Source: Thalassia testudinum (Eukaryota > Streptophyta > Magnoliopsida > Alismatales > Hydrocharitaceae). Taken from it: a stretch of 64,000 bases of DNA. The translations under genes and the position numbers were made by a program. This document shows, in pieces, positions 53,521 to 64,000 of the stretch (its first letter is position 1; every line of letters starts with the position of its first letter). The notes beneath the pieces are model-generated. The model saw only the letters and a list, made by a program, of their open reading frames with translations. It made no database searches and was not told where the DNA came from. The stretch spans positions 62,363,501-62,427,500 of the forward strand of contig JAZHRO010000012.1 in assembly GCA_037157565.1 (NCBI GenBank). The letters run 5' to 3'.

Positions 53521-55088
53521 ATGCACGGGAAGAGATCCCTGAAACCGCCTCTCGTATCTTCGTTGATAGGTATACCTAGACCGGTTGCACCTAAGCAACC
53601 AATTAATTTCCCGTCTGATTCATTTGCTTTTTCTGCATTTGATCCTATGGACCAATAGCAGAACCAAAATCCCGAGATCCCTTCTTCTGGTCAAGGGGAG
53701 ATGCTACCTTTTGATGTTCATGAGACGCTCTTAAACCAGAATCTCCAAATGCTCGAGCAGAACCGCCAAATTAATTTGTTGACGACTGCTCTCCAAAATT
53801 TGCAAAATCTGCAAGCCCCTCAACCTCGACCTGAGGCGGGTTTTGATATCCCTGATTTATCGATCCCTTGTCCTAGGCCTCTACTTCGAGACTATTATAA
53901 TCCATCTAATGCACAAGTAGAGCCTAATGTTAGGATTCCCATTGGGGAAAATGATCCAAAATTAAAGCCAAACATTATAAGTCTAATCCCACACTTCCAT
54001 GGATTTGCATCTGAAGATCCATTTCAACATATTGAAGATCTTAAAAATTATCTCAAACTCTTGGACCTCGAAATCAAAATAGGAAAATCCTACTAATAAA
54101 AATGTTCTCTTTTAGCCGTAAGGATAAACCTGCATATTGGTATAAAACTATTGCAAGACCAATCTCAACTTGGGCTGAACTCGGATCTGCATTTTTGAAT
54201 AAATTCTTCCCTAATAGTCGCACCAATGCTTTAAGGCGAGCTATCACAACTTTTACTCAAAACCAAGGAGAACCAATTCATGAAGTGTGGGAACACTTTC
54301 ATGAATTACAAAGGAAATGCCCACATCACGACATCCCTCGTTGGCAACTAATGCACATCTTTTATTATGGATTGCAAGAGGGCATTCGTAATCTAGTCGA
54401 TGCCTCTTGTGGAGGGTATTTTCTAAATTGCAACGCAGAATCTGCCTCAAAACTGTTTGAAGGGATGGCGGAAAACTCGATCAATAACGCATCTATGTTG
54501 CAATTCACGCGGGGCACTAATACAACACATCAAAATCCGCATAAGGGCATTCACGAGATCGGTAATCCATCCAGTTCCAAGGATTTAGAAATTATTGCAG
54601 AAAAACTGGACAAAGTTGACATTGTAGCAACGCATCTCGACAATGTCCGAAATACAATGAAATCTCTTACACCTCTACTTGCTACACAAAATCCCATGCA
54701 TTTACTTGTTTCGCAAATTCCCACGGGGAGGGAATTTGTGAATAATCTGGATTCTAGAGATCCATCTTCCTTGGGTTTTCTATCTACTCCTGCACCAACC
54801 CAAGGAGGGACCTTTGTCCCACAATCTTTCCCACCTTTTTCCCCACTTCCTATTTTTGTGGAAAACACGCCTTATCCTTCAGATTTGAATGCTATTCAGG
54901 GATATGCACCAAGATCAAACCCATATTCTAATTCCTATAATCCTGGATGGTGTAATCACCCCAATTTCTCTTGGTCTTACCATTCACAAAATGTTCATAT
55001 TCGACTTAGACCAGGCAAAACCTGCCTACGTTGTTGTTTCAACAACCTAACGCGAGGCCATTTTACGTGGGTTCGCAGAACCTTGTAG
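53521..55088 (+). pseudogene. gag of the old Athila/Tat-type element
   Basis: The start MHGKRSL mirrors MHGRRSL in the younger element, so gag begins at 53521. An in-frame TAG at 53656 precedes the longer open piece from 53701. RDYYNPSNAQVEPNVRIP and SLIPHFHG..EDPFQHIE match the gag domain. A shift near 54095 leads to FSFSRKDKPAYW, ALRRAITTF, RKCPHH and NLVDASCGG. After GYAPRSNPYSNSYNPGW the frame breaks again and ends at 55088. Sequence 55089-55624 continues the linker with more breaks. Confidence 0.85.
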
Positions 55089-55624
55089 GGCTAAATAGAG
55101 ATTCGCAGCTCGACTAAATTTTGCGAGCTATGATTGAGAGCCAGCGACAAAATGCTGAGGCTCTTGCTGAAGTCCAACGGCAATGTTCAGCAGAATTGAC
55201 TGATCTTAGGGGAGAAATCACACAGTTACCTGAATCTCCTCAGCTAGGGGCCCTTCCATCCCAACTAGTTCAAAACCCTAGGAATATCCAGTAGAGACCA
55301 CACCCGGGAGTTCAAAATCCGAATCAGGGACATGTCCATTTCCTTAATCAATTACCCCTGAATCAAAATCTAAATCAAAATCCGAATCAGAATCCACCCT
55401 CTGCTAATCATGATTACGAGTATTTCAATCAACAGCAATCATTTGTACATCAAGGAAATCAACCTTTAATTTTTAATCCATCTTTCCAACATCAGCAAGC
55501 ATCTTCTTCTTCATCAGCTTCCTCTTCACATGCGGGTATTAACTCTGTTACAACTCGCCATGGAACTTCCACTAGGGATCTAGTTTATCTAAGGAACCTA
55601 TCCCAAGACCCTAGTACATCTAGA

Positions 55625-58600
55625 ATGACCCCTGTTTCTACACTTGTAAGAGGTGTAGAACCCGATCCCGCAATTCCCGCTAATTTACGAGATCCGGGAA
55701 ATACCTCAGTAGAACAGGAAATCCAAGTCCCATTTCCTGAAGCTTTGAAGAAAACTAGGAAACAAAAACAACCTGTTATATTAGATGAGGACTTAATTAA
55801 AATTTTTAAACAGGTGAACATTAATATTCCACTCCTAGATGCTATCAAACACATTTCAACTTATGCGAGATTTCTTAAGAAGTTGTGTACTCCTACGCGT
55901 AAGCCGAAGAAAGGAAGCACTGTGGTACTTTCAGAGCATGTAAGCTCTATAATTTCGAGTACGCTTCCTTTGAAAAAGAAAGATCCAGGATCTACATTTA
56001 TTTCCTGTATAATTGGGGACCAGTGTTTTGATAGAGTCCTCCTAGATTTAGGAGCATTTATTAACCTCATTCCATCATCTTTGGTAAAACATTTTCAAAT
56101 AGAAAATCTTATGTCTACCAATGTGACTTTACAATTAGCTGATAAATCTATTAAGTCACCTAAAGGAATGTTGGAGGATATAATTGTAAAAGTTCGGGAC
56201 TTTTATTTTCTGGTGGATTTTATTGTACTTGGTATGGAAGTACCCGAACACATTAGAGATACCCCAATTATTTTAGGGAGACCCTTGTTGTTCACTGCAA
56301 AGGTCAACAGAGATTGTGAATCTGGAAAGATTTAGTTAAATTTGGGGAGAAGACAATTAAATTGGATATATTTAGAGCTTCTAGAGGATTAGATTGCAAT
56401 TGGATTGAGGAAATTAGATCTATTTCAGTTTTTGAGGATGACCTTAGTTCCTTAGAATTAGAGAGCACATCTTTTGATATCTTATACCCTCAAAACGAAA
56501 ACCTGATATCATAATCTATACTCGATCCTGAATCTGAATTTCATGACTCATTTAATTCACTCTTTGCAGTCGAAAATCCCGCCCCAAATCCTGCTGTTGT
56601 TTCTACTCTTACATTAGAATTGAAACCATTGCCTAATAATCTTAAATATGTTTATCTAGAATCCGATCAAACATATCCTGTAATCATTAACTCTCATCTT
56701 TCTGAATCACAAGAGTCAAAATTGATCAAGGTTTTATGAGATCACAAGAAGGCAATTGGGTGGACTTTACACGATCTCACCGGGATTAGCCCCAATTTTT
56801 GTACTCATCGCATCTATATTGAAGATGGGGCACGACCTTCAAGAGAAGCTCAAAGACGTCTAAATCTGAATTTAAAGGAGGTCATAAAGAAAGAAACAAT
56901 CAAGTGGCTAGATGCTGGCATTATTTACCCTATATCTGATAGCCCTTGGGTGAGTCCAATTCAAGTGGTACCTAAAAAGGCAGGACTCACCATGATTAAG
57001 ATTGAATCTGGAGAAACCATTCCCACACGAATTGTGAATTCGTGGCGGATTTGTATTGACTATCGTAAGCTTAACACAGTTACAAAGAAGAACCACTTTC
57101 CTTTGCCATTCATTGATCAGATCCTTGAGAGATTAGCTGGTAATAGGTTCTTCTACTTTTTGGATGGTTACTCTGGATATAATCAAGTAGCAATTTATCC
57201 TGAAGATCAAGATAAAATGACTTTCACCTGCCCTTCGAAACCTTTGCTTTCCGAAGAATGCCATATGGGCTTTGCAACGCACCCGCGACTTTTCAACGTT
57301 GCATGTTAGCCATTTTTACTTAAATGGTGGGTGAATATATGGAGGTTTTTATGGATGATTTTTCAGTCTTCGGGGAAACATTTGATATCTGTCTGGATAA
57401 TTTGTCGAAAATTCTTAAGAGATGTATAGAAGTGAATCATGTCCTCAGTTGGGAGAAGAGTCATTTTATGATTCCAGAGGGCATTGTACTTGGCCACCTT
57501 GTGTCTGAGCGAGGTATCCAAGTAGATTGAGCTAAGTTCAATCAAATTGCAAATCTTCCAATTCCTGACTCAATCAAAGGTATTAGATCTTTTCTCGGGC
57601 ATGTGGGATTTTATAGAAGATTTATACTTGGCTTTTCAAAGATTGCCCGACCACTCATAAACCTCCTCACAAAGGATACTACTTTTGAGATGAGTGAGGA
57701 GTGTATATCTGCATTTGAAACATTGAGAGACAGAGTTACACAGGCTCCGATCTTGCAACCACCTAATTGGGATTTACCATTTGAAATCGCGTGTGATGCA
57801 TCAGATTATGCAATTTGAGCTGCTTTAGGTCAGAAAATTGAGAGGAATCTGGTAGTGATTTACTACGCTAGTAAAATGTTGAATGAGGCACAAAGGAATT
57901 ACACAATTATGGAAAAGGAATTACTAGCAATAGTATTTGGATTTGAAAAATTCAGAGCTTATATACTCGAATCTCAAATCATTGTGTACTCTAATCACTC
58001 AGCTATTCGACATCTTCTATCCAAAAAGGACACGAAACCTAGGTTGATCAGATGGATCTTGCTTTTGCAAGAGTTTGACCTAGAAATTCGTGATAAGGCG
58101 GGATGACAGAATGTTGTTGTCGATCATCTTTCCCACCTTCCTTTTGATACTATTGAATGATCTCCTCCAATCACTGAACACCTTCCTGATGAACATCTTT
58201 TGACTATATCCTCAGATCTTCCTTGGTACACAGATATTGTTAACTATTTGGTTACACATCATTTCTCGCCAGACTGGGATGGGAATCGCAAATCATTACT
58301 TAAATCAGAAGCCAAATACTATTTCTGGGAAGATCCGTATCTTTTCCGACTCTGTAATGATCAAATCATCAGGCGTTGTGTTACTTCTTCTGAGATTGAT
58401 TCTATCCTTTCTTTTTGTCATGACCAGGCTTGTGGTGGTCATTTTTCTAGTTGAAAGACCGCTGCAAAAGTTTTGCAATGCGGGTTTTATTGGCCCACTT
58501 TATTTGCAGATTCACAAACATATTGTAAGGCATGTAGTCGCTGCCAAACTCTGGGTGGCATGTCCCGAAAAGACATGATGCCTCTGAATCCGATTGTTGT

Positions 58601-61600
58601 CTGTGAAATCTTTGATATTTGGGGTATAGATTTTATGGGTCCGTTTCTGTCCTCTTTTGGCTTTGAATATGTTTTACTTGCTGTTGATTATGTTTCTCGT
58701 TGGATTAAACCAATACCCACACGCACAAATGTCCATCGAGTTGTCATTCCTTTTATTCAGAGTCATATTATCGCTCGTTTTAGGGTACTGTTGGTGAAAA
58801 ATCGTAGATCACGTTTTTGATAAAAGCGTCATAGTATAGTTGCAAAATACGATCCAACAAAGATATTGTTTTGTAAAAATAACGAGACTTTGAGTCCCGG
58901 CCGTTCGTCTCTGGGAGGCGTTGCTTTTACTTTTGAAATCGATCTTATCCAGCTCTACTTTATTTAGAATCGCATATCGGTTCGTGATTATTACGTATTT
59001 AAGTATGACATGCTTAGTTGCAGAATTGATAGACAATTAAGACAGGTAACTTGAATCACGCAAATACGATAGCAATCAATAAGCTCATTGTGATTTCATA
59101 ACGTGGAGACAGATATATATAAATAAAACATTTTTTTTTATTCATTCAGTGAGAGAGTTATTTGCAACAGAACTATAGATGAAAGCTTATACATAAGTGC
59201 TTGAAAATCAAACCTAACTACCAGAAAATGATTGCATACAAGAATCGATGGGGGGATTTCGCATGCATCATTGGGGGAGAAGTAAGACTACACTACTAAG
59301 CAGTAAATAAAAGCAGTAAATATATGAAAAGCTAAGCTACTAATCTAGCAGAAGGAAGGGGATTCGGAGGTGGTCTCCGATGGCCTTTGAGTGGCTGAGA
59401 GGAGGGGCGACCAATGGAGCTTAGGCTAGCCCTTGGAGAGAGGTTGGGGAGCTGATCCAGCTTCCTGGCGTGGAGATGGTGGCCTCCATGGTGGTGCTCT
59501 ACTTGTGGAGGTGGAATGGAGATGGAAGTGGCTAGCCTAAGTGGAATGAATGCCAAGGAAGTGAATGGGTGCACATGGGCACCCATTGGGTCTTTTTATA
59601 GACCTAAGGGAAGCTCTCTAGAGAATTATGGAATTCTCTAGAGAGGCCTATTGTGGGAGCTCGTGGGAGAGTGAGAGAAAGAGGGTGGATGGTGGTTTTT
59701 AGATCCACCAAATGTGGATCTAAAAATTGAATGGCTCTTGGTTGCTATTTTTGGCAACCAAGGCAACCACACATGGTAGAGAGTTCTAGAGAACTCTAGG
59801 CTAGGTATTTTTGTGTGGATGGTGTGTGTGGGTCGAAACTTAGGTGGCTAGGTTGATTAGGTTAGGTTCTAGTGGGTTTAGGTCAAGGTATGTCTCAAAT
59901 TAGGGTTATAAACCCTAATTCACTAAGGTAAAGTGCAATTAAACTTAATACAAGTTTAATTGGGTGTGTGGAAACTTAATTGAGAGTAAAACAATTTAAT
60001 TAATTTAGGTCTAGGTCAATTGGACTCTCACTGAGTCCAATTGGACAGTGTGTGCTGAGATCATGGCTCAATTGGACTCAATGAGTCCAATTGAACAGAC
60101 TGATGGAATTGAGTAAGATCCAAGTCAATTAGGTTTAGTGAGGACCTAATTAGGTCCTTAGGGAGGTCTAGAGGTGATGTACTAGGGTTAGGGCACCTTA
60201 ATTTAGGTTCCTATAGGGTTGGAATTGGGTTTAGGGACCTAGAGATCCAAAATCAAGGCTTAAATCTCAAAACAGGAATTGGAGAGCAGTATCGGACGTC
60301 TAATAATAGTGTCAGATGTCTTATACTCAAAAATCAGAAGTCCATACTTGTTTTCTGGACATCCAATCAGAGTTAGGAAGGATTTCGGGTTCTGTTTTGG
60401 GTATTCTGCAGAAATTGGACGTCTGACAAAGTGTCTGGATGTCCAATAACACTGCAGAAGTGGGTTGAAGTGTGTGGGAGTTGGCTAAGGGTCCTGGACG
60501 TCCTGAAACTTATCTGGACGTCCAGATAAGGGTTGGAACTAGGGTTTTAGGGCTTCCTAGGGTGTTGTGACCTAATCTAAGGGTGGCTAGGGCTTGGGGA
60601 GGTCTCTAGGCTATCCTAAGGCTAGGATGGACCTAAGCTCTTCACATTTTACTGCTTTATTTCTACTTAATAGAATAGAAAACCTTTAACCCCCTTACAT
60701 TATTATTCCTACATCTAAACTAGGCCTTTTGCTCCAGCTCTGCTACAACTCCCGTTATTTCAGATCCAGCTTCAGATCCTGCTCCAGATTAAGCTCCAGA
60801 TCTGCTTATTGCCTGCAATCAACATAATGCACTTAATCAGCACATTATAACATTATTTTATGCATAGCTAAAGTAAAGCAGTAAAGATGCAGATAATGCT
60901 TATGCATGCATGAATTTCTCTAACTTATGCTAAGTTCTAGCTTAATCTAGGTCAATTAAGACCTATGATTGCTACGTAATCAAGTACCTCGTGCTATCAT
61001 TTCTGACGACGGCTCCCATTTTAATAATGCCCAGTTTAGGAATTTACTTAGAAAATATGAGGTTACAAATCATATTTCTACACCTTATCATCCCCAAATC
61101 AATGGGCAAACTGAGGTCTGTAATCGGGAGATCAAAAAGATCATTCAAATGACAATTCAACCTGATAGGAAGGATTTGTCTTCCCATTTAGATGAGGCTT
61201 TGTGGGCTTATAGGACTTCCCACAAAACACCAATAGGCATGTCACCATACAGACTTGTTTACGGGAAACCTTGTCATCTTCCCGTAGAAATTGAACACAA
61301 GGCCTATTGGGCAATTAAAGCCTGTAATTTAGACCTTGCGAAGGTTGGTGATCATCGTAGGTTGCAGCTTAGTGAACTTGAGGAATTGCATCATGATTCT
61401 TATGAGAGTTCAAAGCTGTATAAGGAAAAACTTAAAACCTTCTATGATAGACACATTTCCCGCAAATCTTTTTCACCTGTTCAGAAGTTGTTGCTTTTTG
61501 ATGCCCGTTTGAAGCTCTTCCTTGGGAAACTTAGGTCTAAATGGCAAGGACCATTTATTGTTGTTAGATTCTTCGACAATGGAGCTGTCGAAATCACCTT

Positions 61601-61670
61601 CAAAGTTAATGGTCAACGTTTAAAACTTTTCTCGGAATCACATGCTTTGGGTCTTGTTGGAGATTGTTAA
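55625..61670 (+). pseudogene. pol of the old Athila/Tat-type element, decayed and interrupted
   Basis: The domain order parallels the intact pol at 34076. The linker INIPLLDAIKHISTYARFLK and a protease site LLDLGAFINLIP lie near 55800-56070. Reverse transcriptase is at about 56950-57530 ([23 protein letters not shown] near 57351), with a shift near 57235 where GTFAFRR should be. RNase H is at about 57780-58130 and the integrase zinc region at 58400-58560. The integrase core starts GIDFMGPF (58623). The second catalytic segment SDDGSHF (61000) lies beyond the inserted solo LTR. Stops at about 56333, 57528, 57816, 58104 and 58453 interrupt it, and more lie in 56336-56760. The C-terminal part 60985-61670 is open and ends near NGQRLKLF. 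Confidence 0.88.
58799..60982 (-). mobile_element. Solo LTR inserted in integrase of the old element
   Basis: The insertion lies between the halves of the integrase core. On the minus strand it runs TGATTACGTAGC...TTTTTCACCAACA, the TG...CA ends of an LTR. Flanks GGTAC (58794-58798) and AGTAC (60983-60987) are a target duplication with one mismatch. A TATAAAAA box on the minus strand at 59600-59593 fixes the orientation. No primer site or genes are present, so it is a solo LTR. Its U3 (60290-60540) has GACGTC/GGACGTCC words. Family is uncertain, probably gypsy. Confidence 0.82.
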
Positions 61671-62000
61671 ACGCTCCATTAGGGTTTGTCAATTTTCCAT
61701 CCACACCTTGTATATAGTTGTTTTCTGTTTTCTACACTTTTCTCTTCCTATACAATTGAATCTGTATCTAATTTTTCACTTCATTCTATATCGATTATCT
61801 TCACTTAGTCCAACTGACCACTCTGACCTTTGGGTAGAATAGAAATTGTTCGCATAGAGATCTTTTGATCTCTTCTATCCGACTCCTTCCGTCACCCTAC
61901 ACTAAGTGAAGTGTAATATTTTTTTCACCCTTCTTACAATGAAGACATTGTAAAATCTTGACTTGGGAGGGTGTGAAGTGAAATTTTCACTTCAAGTGTA

Positions 62001-64000
62001 TTTGTAGAGAAAATATAAATAAAAAACACATAAAAATAAATATCCACGAAATTTTTTTAGACAATGGAAATATCAAAAATTTTAAAAAATTAAAAAAATA
62101 AAAATACCATAAAAATTTGAAAAATTTTGGAAAATTCATAAAAATTGGAAAATTTGATAAAACACAAAAAAATAAAAAAATAAAAAAATTATAAAAATAG
62201 TAAAGGGGTTTTACATCTAGAATAAAGAAAAGAAGAAAAAGAAGAAGATAAAAATGTATTTTTATTTATTTATATTAGTAATTAAGAGCTTAACTTTTCT
62301 TTTAGGTCAGAAACCAAAAATAAAAATAAAAATATATATTATAAAAAATATTTTATAAGAGCTTTAAATCCTTATTTAGATTTTTACTTATAACAATTTT
62401 CAAAATGCACTTTTGTTTGCAAAATTTTAAACGGGATTTTATTTAAGTTAGAATCTTTAAACCTTAAGGATTTGTTTTTCTATTCTTTATCCTGAAATAA
62501 AGTAAATAAGGTGTATTAAGTTCAAAACTTAAGTTTTGGAATTAAATCATAACTTTTTAATCAATTAGATTAAGTAGTCCTTTTGCTTTTTGAACATTTG
62601 TTTTTATCATTAAGTTAAGTAAAAAGGCCAGATATTCAGAGTTAATTAAGTAAAGAGTTGGTAGAATATTAGTCTTCAGGTCTATCAGGCTATAGTTAGA
62701 TTAATCAACTAAGGACATTCGGCTAGACTTAGAGAGTTATGTCTTGACAGATCCTTTAAGAGGAAACTAAAAGTTTAAAGGACTTGAGAGTGAATGGCTT
62801 TGCTGTCCAAGCTCTGGTTTGAGAGCTAAGTAACCTAAGCATCCAAAATTCACACACATAGAGTTGTCTTGTTGGCATCTGAGACTGCGAAAACACAGAG
62901 GTTAAGAGATCAATTCTAAATCCTTTTTAGTCCAAGGATTTCCACGGGGCAGCTCTTGAAAGGGTGAAGGATGTGCCACTCACCTAGAAAAGGATTTGGA
63001 GTATAATGTTAGTAAGAAAAATGAGAAGGGGGAGAAAAAATAAAAATAAAATAAAACACCCTGCAGTTAAGTACCTCGTTACAAATGGGTACTTATGCAG
63101 TTTTTCCACCAAATAAAGCATCTCAGTACAAATGGATGGTATCCTTCCTTCCATCAAATTAAAGAATACCTCGCTACATATGGGTGTTCTATCCTATAAA
63201 AAAAGTTGAAAAAAATATGGAGATAAAAATTAGGAATAAGAAACCCAGTGGTCTACCGGGGAGATATGCACAAAAGTGTTGACCTCGGGATAGAAAATTG
63301 GTGATGAGAAAGCAACCAAACCTGAGGAAGGCCAAGCCAAAGGCTTGAATTGGAATAATCTGGATTGGAAATTGATGTCTTAAGATATAGATTTTTGCAA
63401 ATTTGGATGCCTTTAGGACAATTCTCTTCACAAGCACAGATGTTTTAAAATCATAGCTACTGAACCTTTGTATTGGGTAGTGAAACCTAAGAAATCGGGT
63501 TTTGAGGACTTGCAGTTGAGGCCTAAAGGAGAAAGATTGACAAAACCCTAGGTCTAGAAGTTTGTCCTTGGTGCTGTAGGCTGGCAGATTAGGGTTTTAC
63601 TACTCTAAGTTTGGTTAATGATCAGTATCTGGTTAATTTGCTAAAACTTAGACTGATAAAAATCAGATTTCATAACTCAACGATTAACTTAAGTCTATTG
63701 AGTTTTTGAGTTAAAATTTAATTTCCAACTCTTAAGCTTTGTTTTTCTTAAAACACTTTGAATTCTGAGTTTCTAGGGTTTAGAATGATTACAAAGAATA
63801 AGTGATTCTTGAGATTCTAATTTTTGATGAAATTCTCGTTAAAAGCTCTGTTTTTAATAGAGTGTGTTTTGAGAAGGTGTTTCTCACATAATGTTCTATA
63901 TATTTATGGATATTTATTTATTTATATATAAAATCTAAAAAGAATTGAATGTTCAAAATTCTGACCTAAGCATTTCTCTACTTAGTTTTTATTTATATTA
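62001..64000. other. AT-rich 3' region, no gene
   Basis: No gene is supported. Very A-rich sequence (62000-62400) gives way to a region that may be the remaining 3' non-coding part of the old Athila/Tat-type element. A short repeat with stem-loops lies at 63061-63190. The minus-strand frame at 63189-63437 has no recognisable domain. Confidence 0.4.
63061..63190 (+). repeat. Three ~48 bp repeats, two forming stem-loops
   Basis: Related phrases GTACCTCGTTACAAATGGGT, ATCTCAGTACAAATGGAT and ATACCTCGCTACATATGGGT occur near 63071, 63120 and 63166. The first folds as CTGCA...AAGTACC paired with GGTACTT..TGCAG (63061-63100). The third folds as AGAATACC with GGTGTTCT (63163-63190), with one G-T pair. 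No function is known to me. Confidence 0.55.

Larger units (their letters stand above)
52172..62000 (+). mobile_element. Old Athila/Tat-type retrotransposon, split by a solo LTR
   Basis: It is related to the element at 29907. Part of a 5' LTR ends about 52527 (ACGATCA), but its start is lost against the minus-strand LTR. The primer site is at 52534. Gag lies at 53521-55088 and pol at 55625-61670, both riddled with stops and shifts. A minus-strand solo LTR (58799-60982) interrupts integrase. No 3' LTR matching 52172-52527 is recognised before the window ends, so the right boundary is approximate. Codons are much more AT-rich than in the younger relative. Confidence 0.8.

Overview
The window is nuclear DNA from a flowering plant. 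It has spliced genes with GT-AG introns and one AT-AC intron, a cytosolic ribosomal protein gene with plant telo-box and site II promoter motifs, a plant UDP-xylose synthase gene, and several plant LTR retrotransposon lineages. The very GC-rich first exon of the UDP-xylose synthase gene would fit a monocot or a magnoliid. That is inference only; the species cannot be named from this sequence.

Two host genes can be supported, both on the minus strand. The first encodes 60S ribosomal protein eL22 (RPL22): exon 1 at 10616-10854, exon 2 at 5038-5182, 127 residues. Its 5.4 kb intron is filled by a ~290-330 bp tandem repeat, and one repeat unit carries a 1.4 kb transposon-like insertion. The second encodes a Golgi-type UDP-glucuronate decarboxylase / UDP-xylose synthase (UXS): seven exons between 22707 and 19686, 442 residues. 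Its first intron looks like a textbook U12-dependent AT-AC intron, and a perfect 122 bp tandem duplication has copied that intron's branch site, acceptor and the first 50 bp of exon 2.

From about 23.7 kb to the right end the window is a retrotransposon nest. A Copia-type solo LTR (25417-27138, target duplication GTTTT) is followed by a Tekay/Del-like chromovirus (27880-47865). That element has lost its integrase core but keeps a chromodomain-like tail. Its 5' LTR is split by a younger Ty3/gypsy element of the Athila/Tat type (29907-40617, perfect target duplication GGCTC, one unbroken 1341-codon pol frame but a broken gag). Further right are a minus-strand LTR of the same Tekay family (49382-52141) and a heavily decayed Athila/Tat-like element (about 52.2-62 kb). 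The integrase region of the latter is split by a 2184 bp minus-strand solo LTR (58799-60982). Older LTR debris lies at about 13.3-16.0 kb.

The most unusual shared structure is a family of short palindromic words built on AGACGTCT (core GACGTC). They recur in dense arrays inside the LTRs of at least three otherwise unrelated LTR families here. The Athila/Tat-type LTR lacks that motif but contains a tRNA-like pol III promoter (A and B boxes) and three related inverted repeats. The stretches 1-5037, 11-13 kb, 16-19.6 kb and beyond 62 kb contain no gene I can support.
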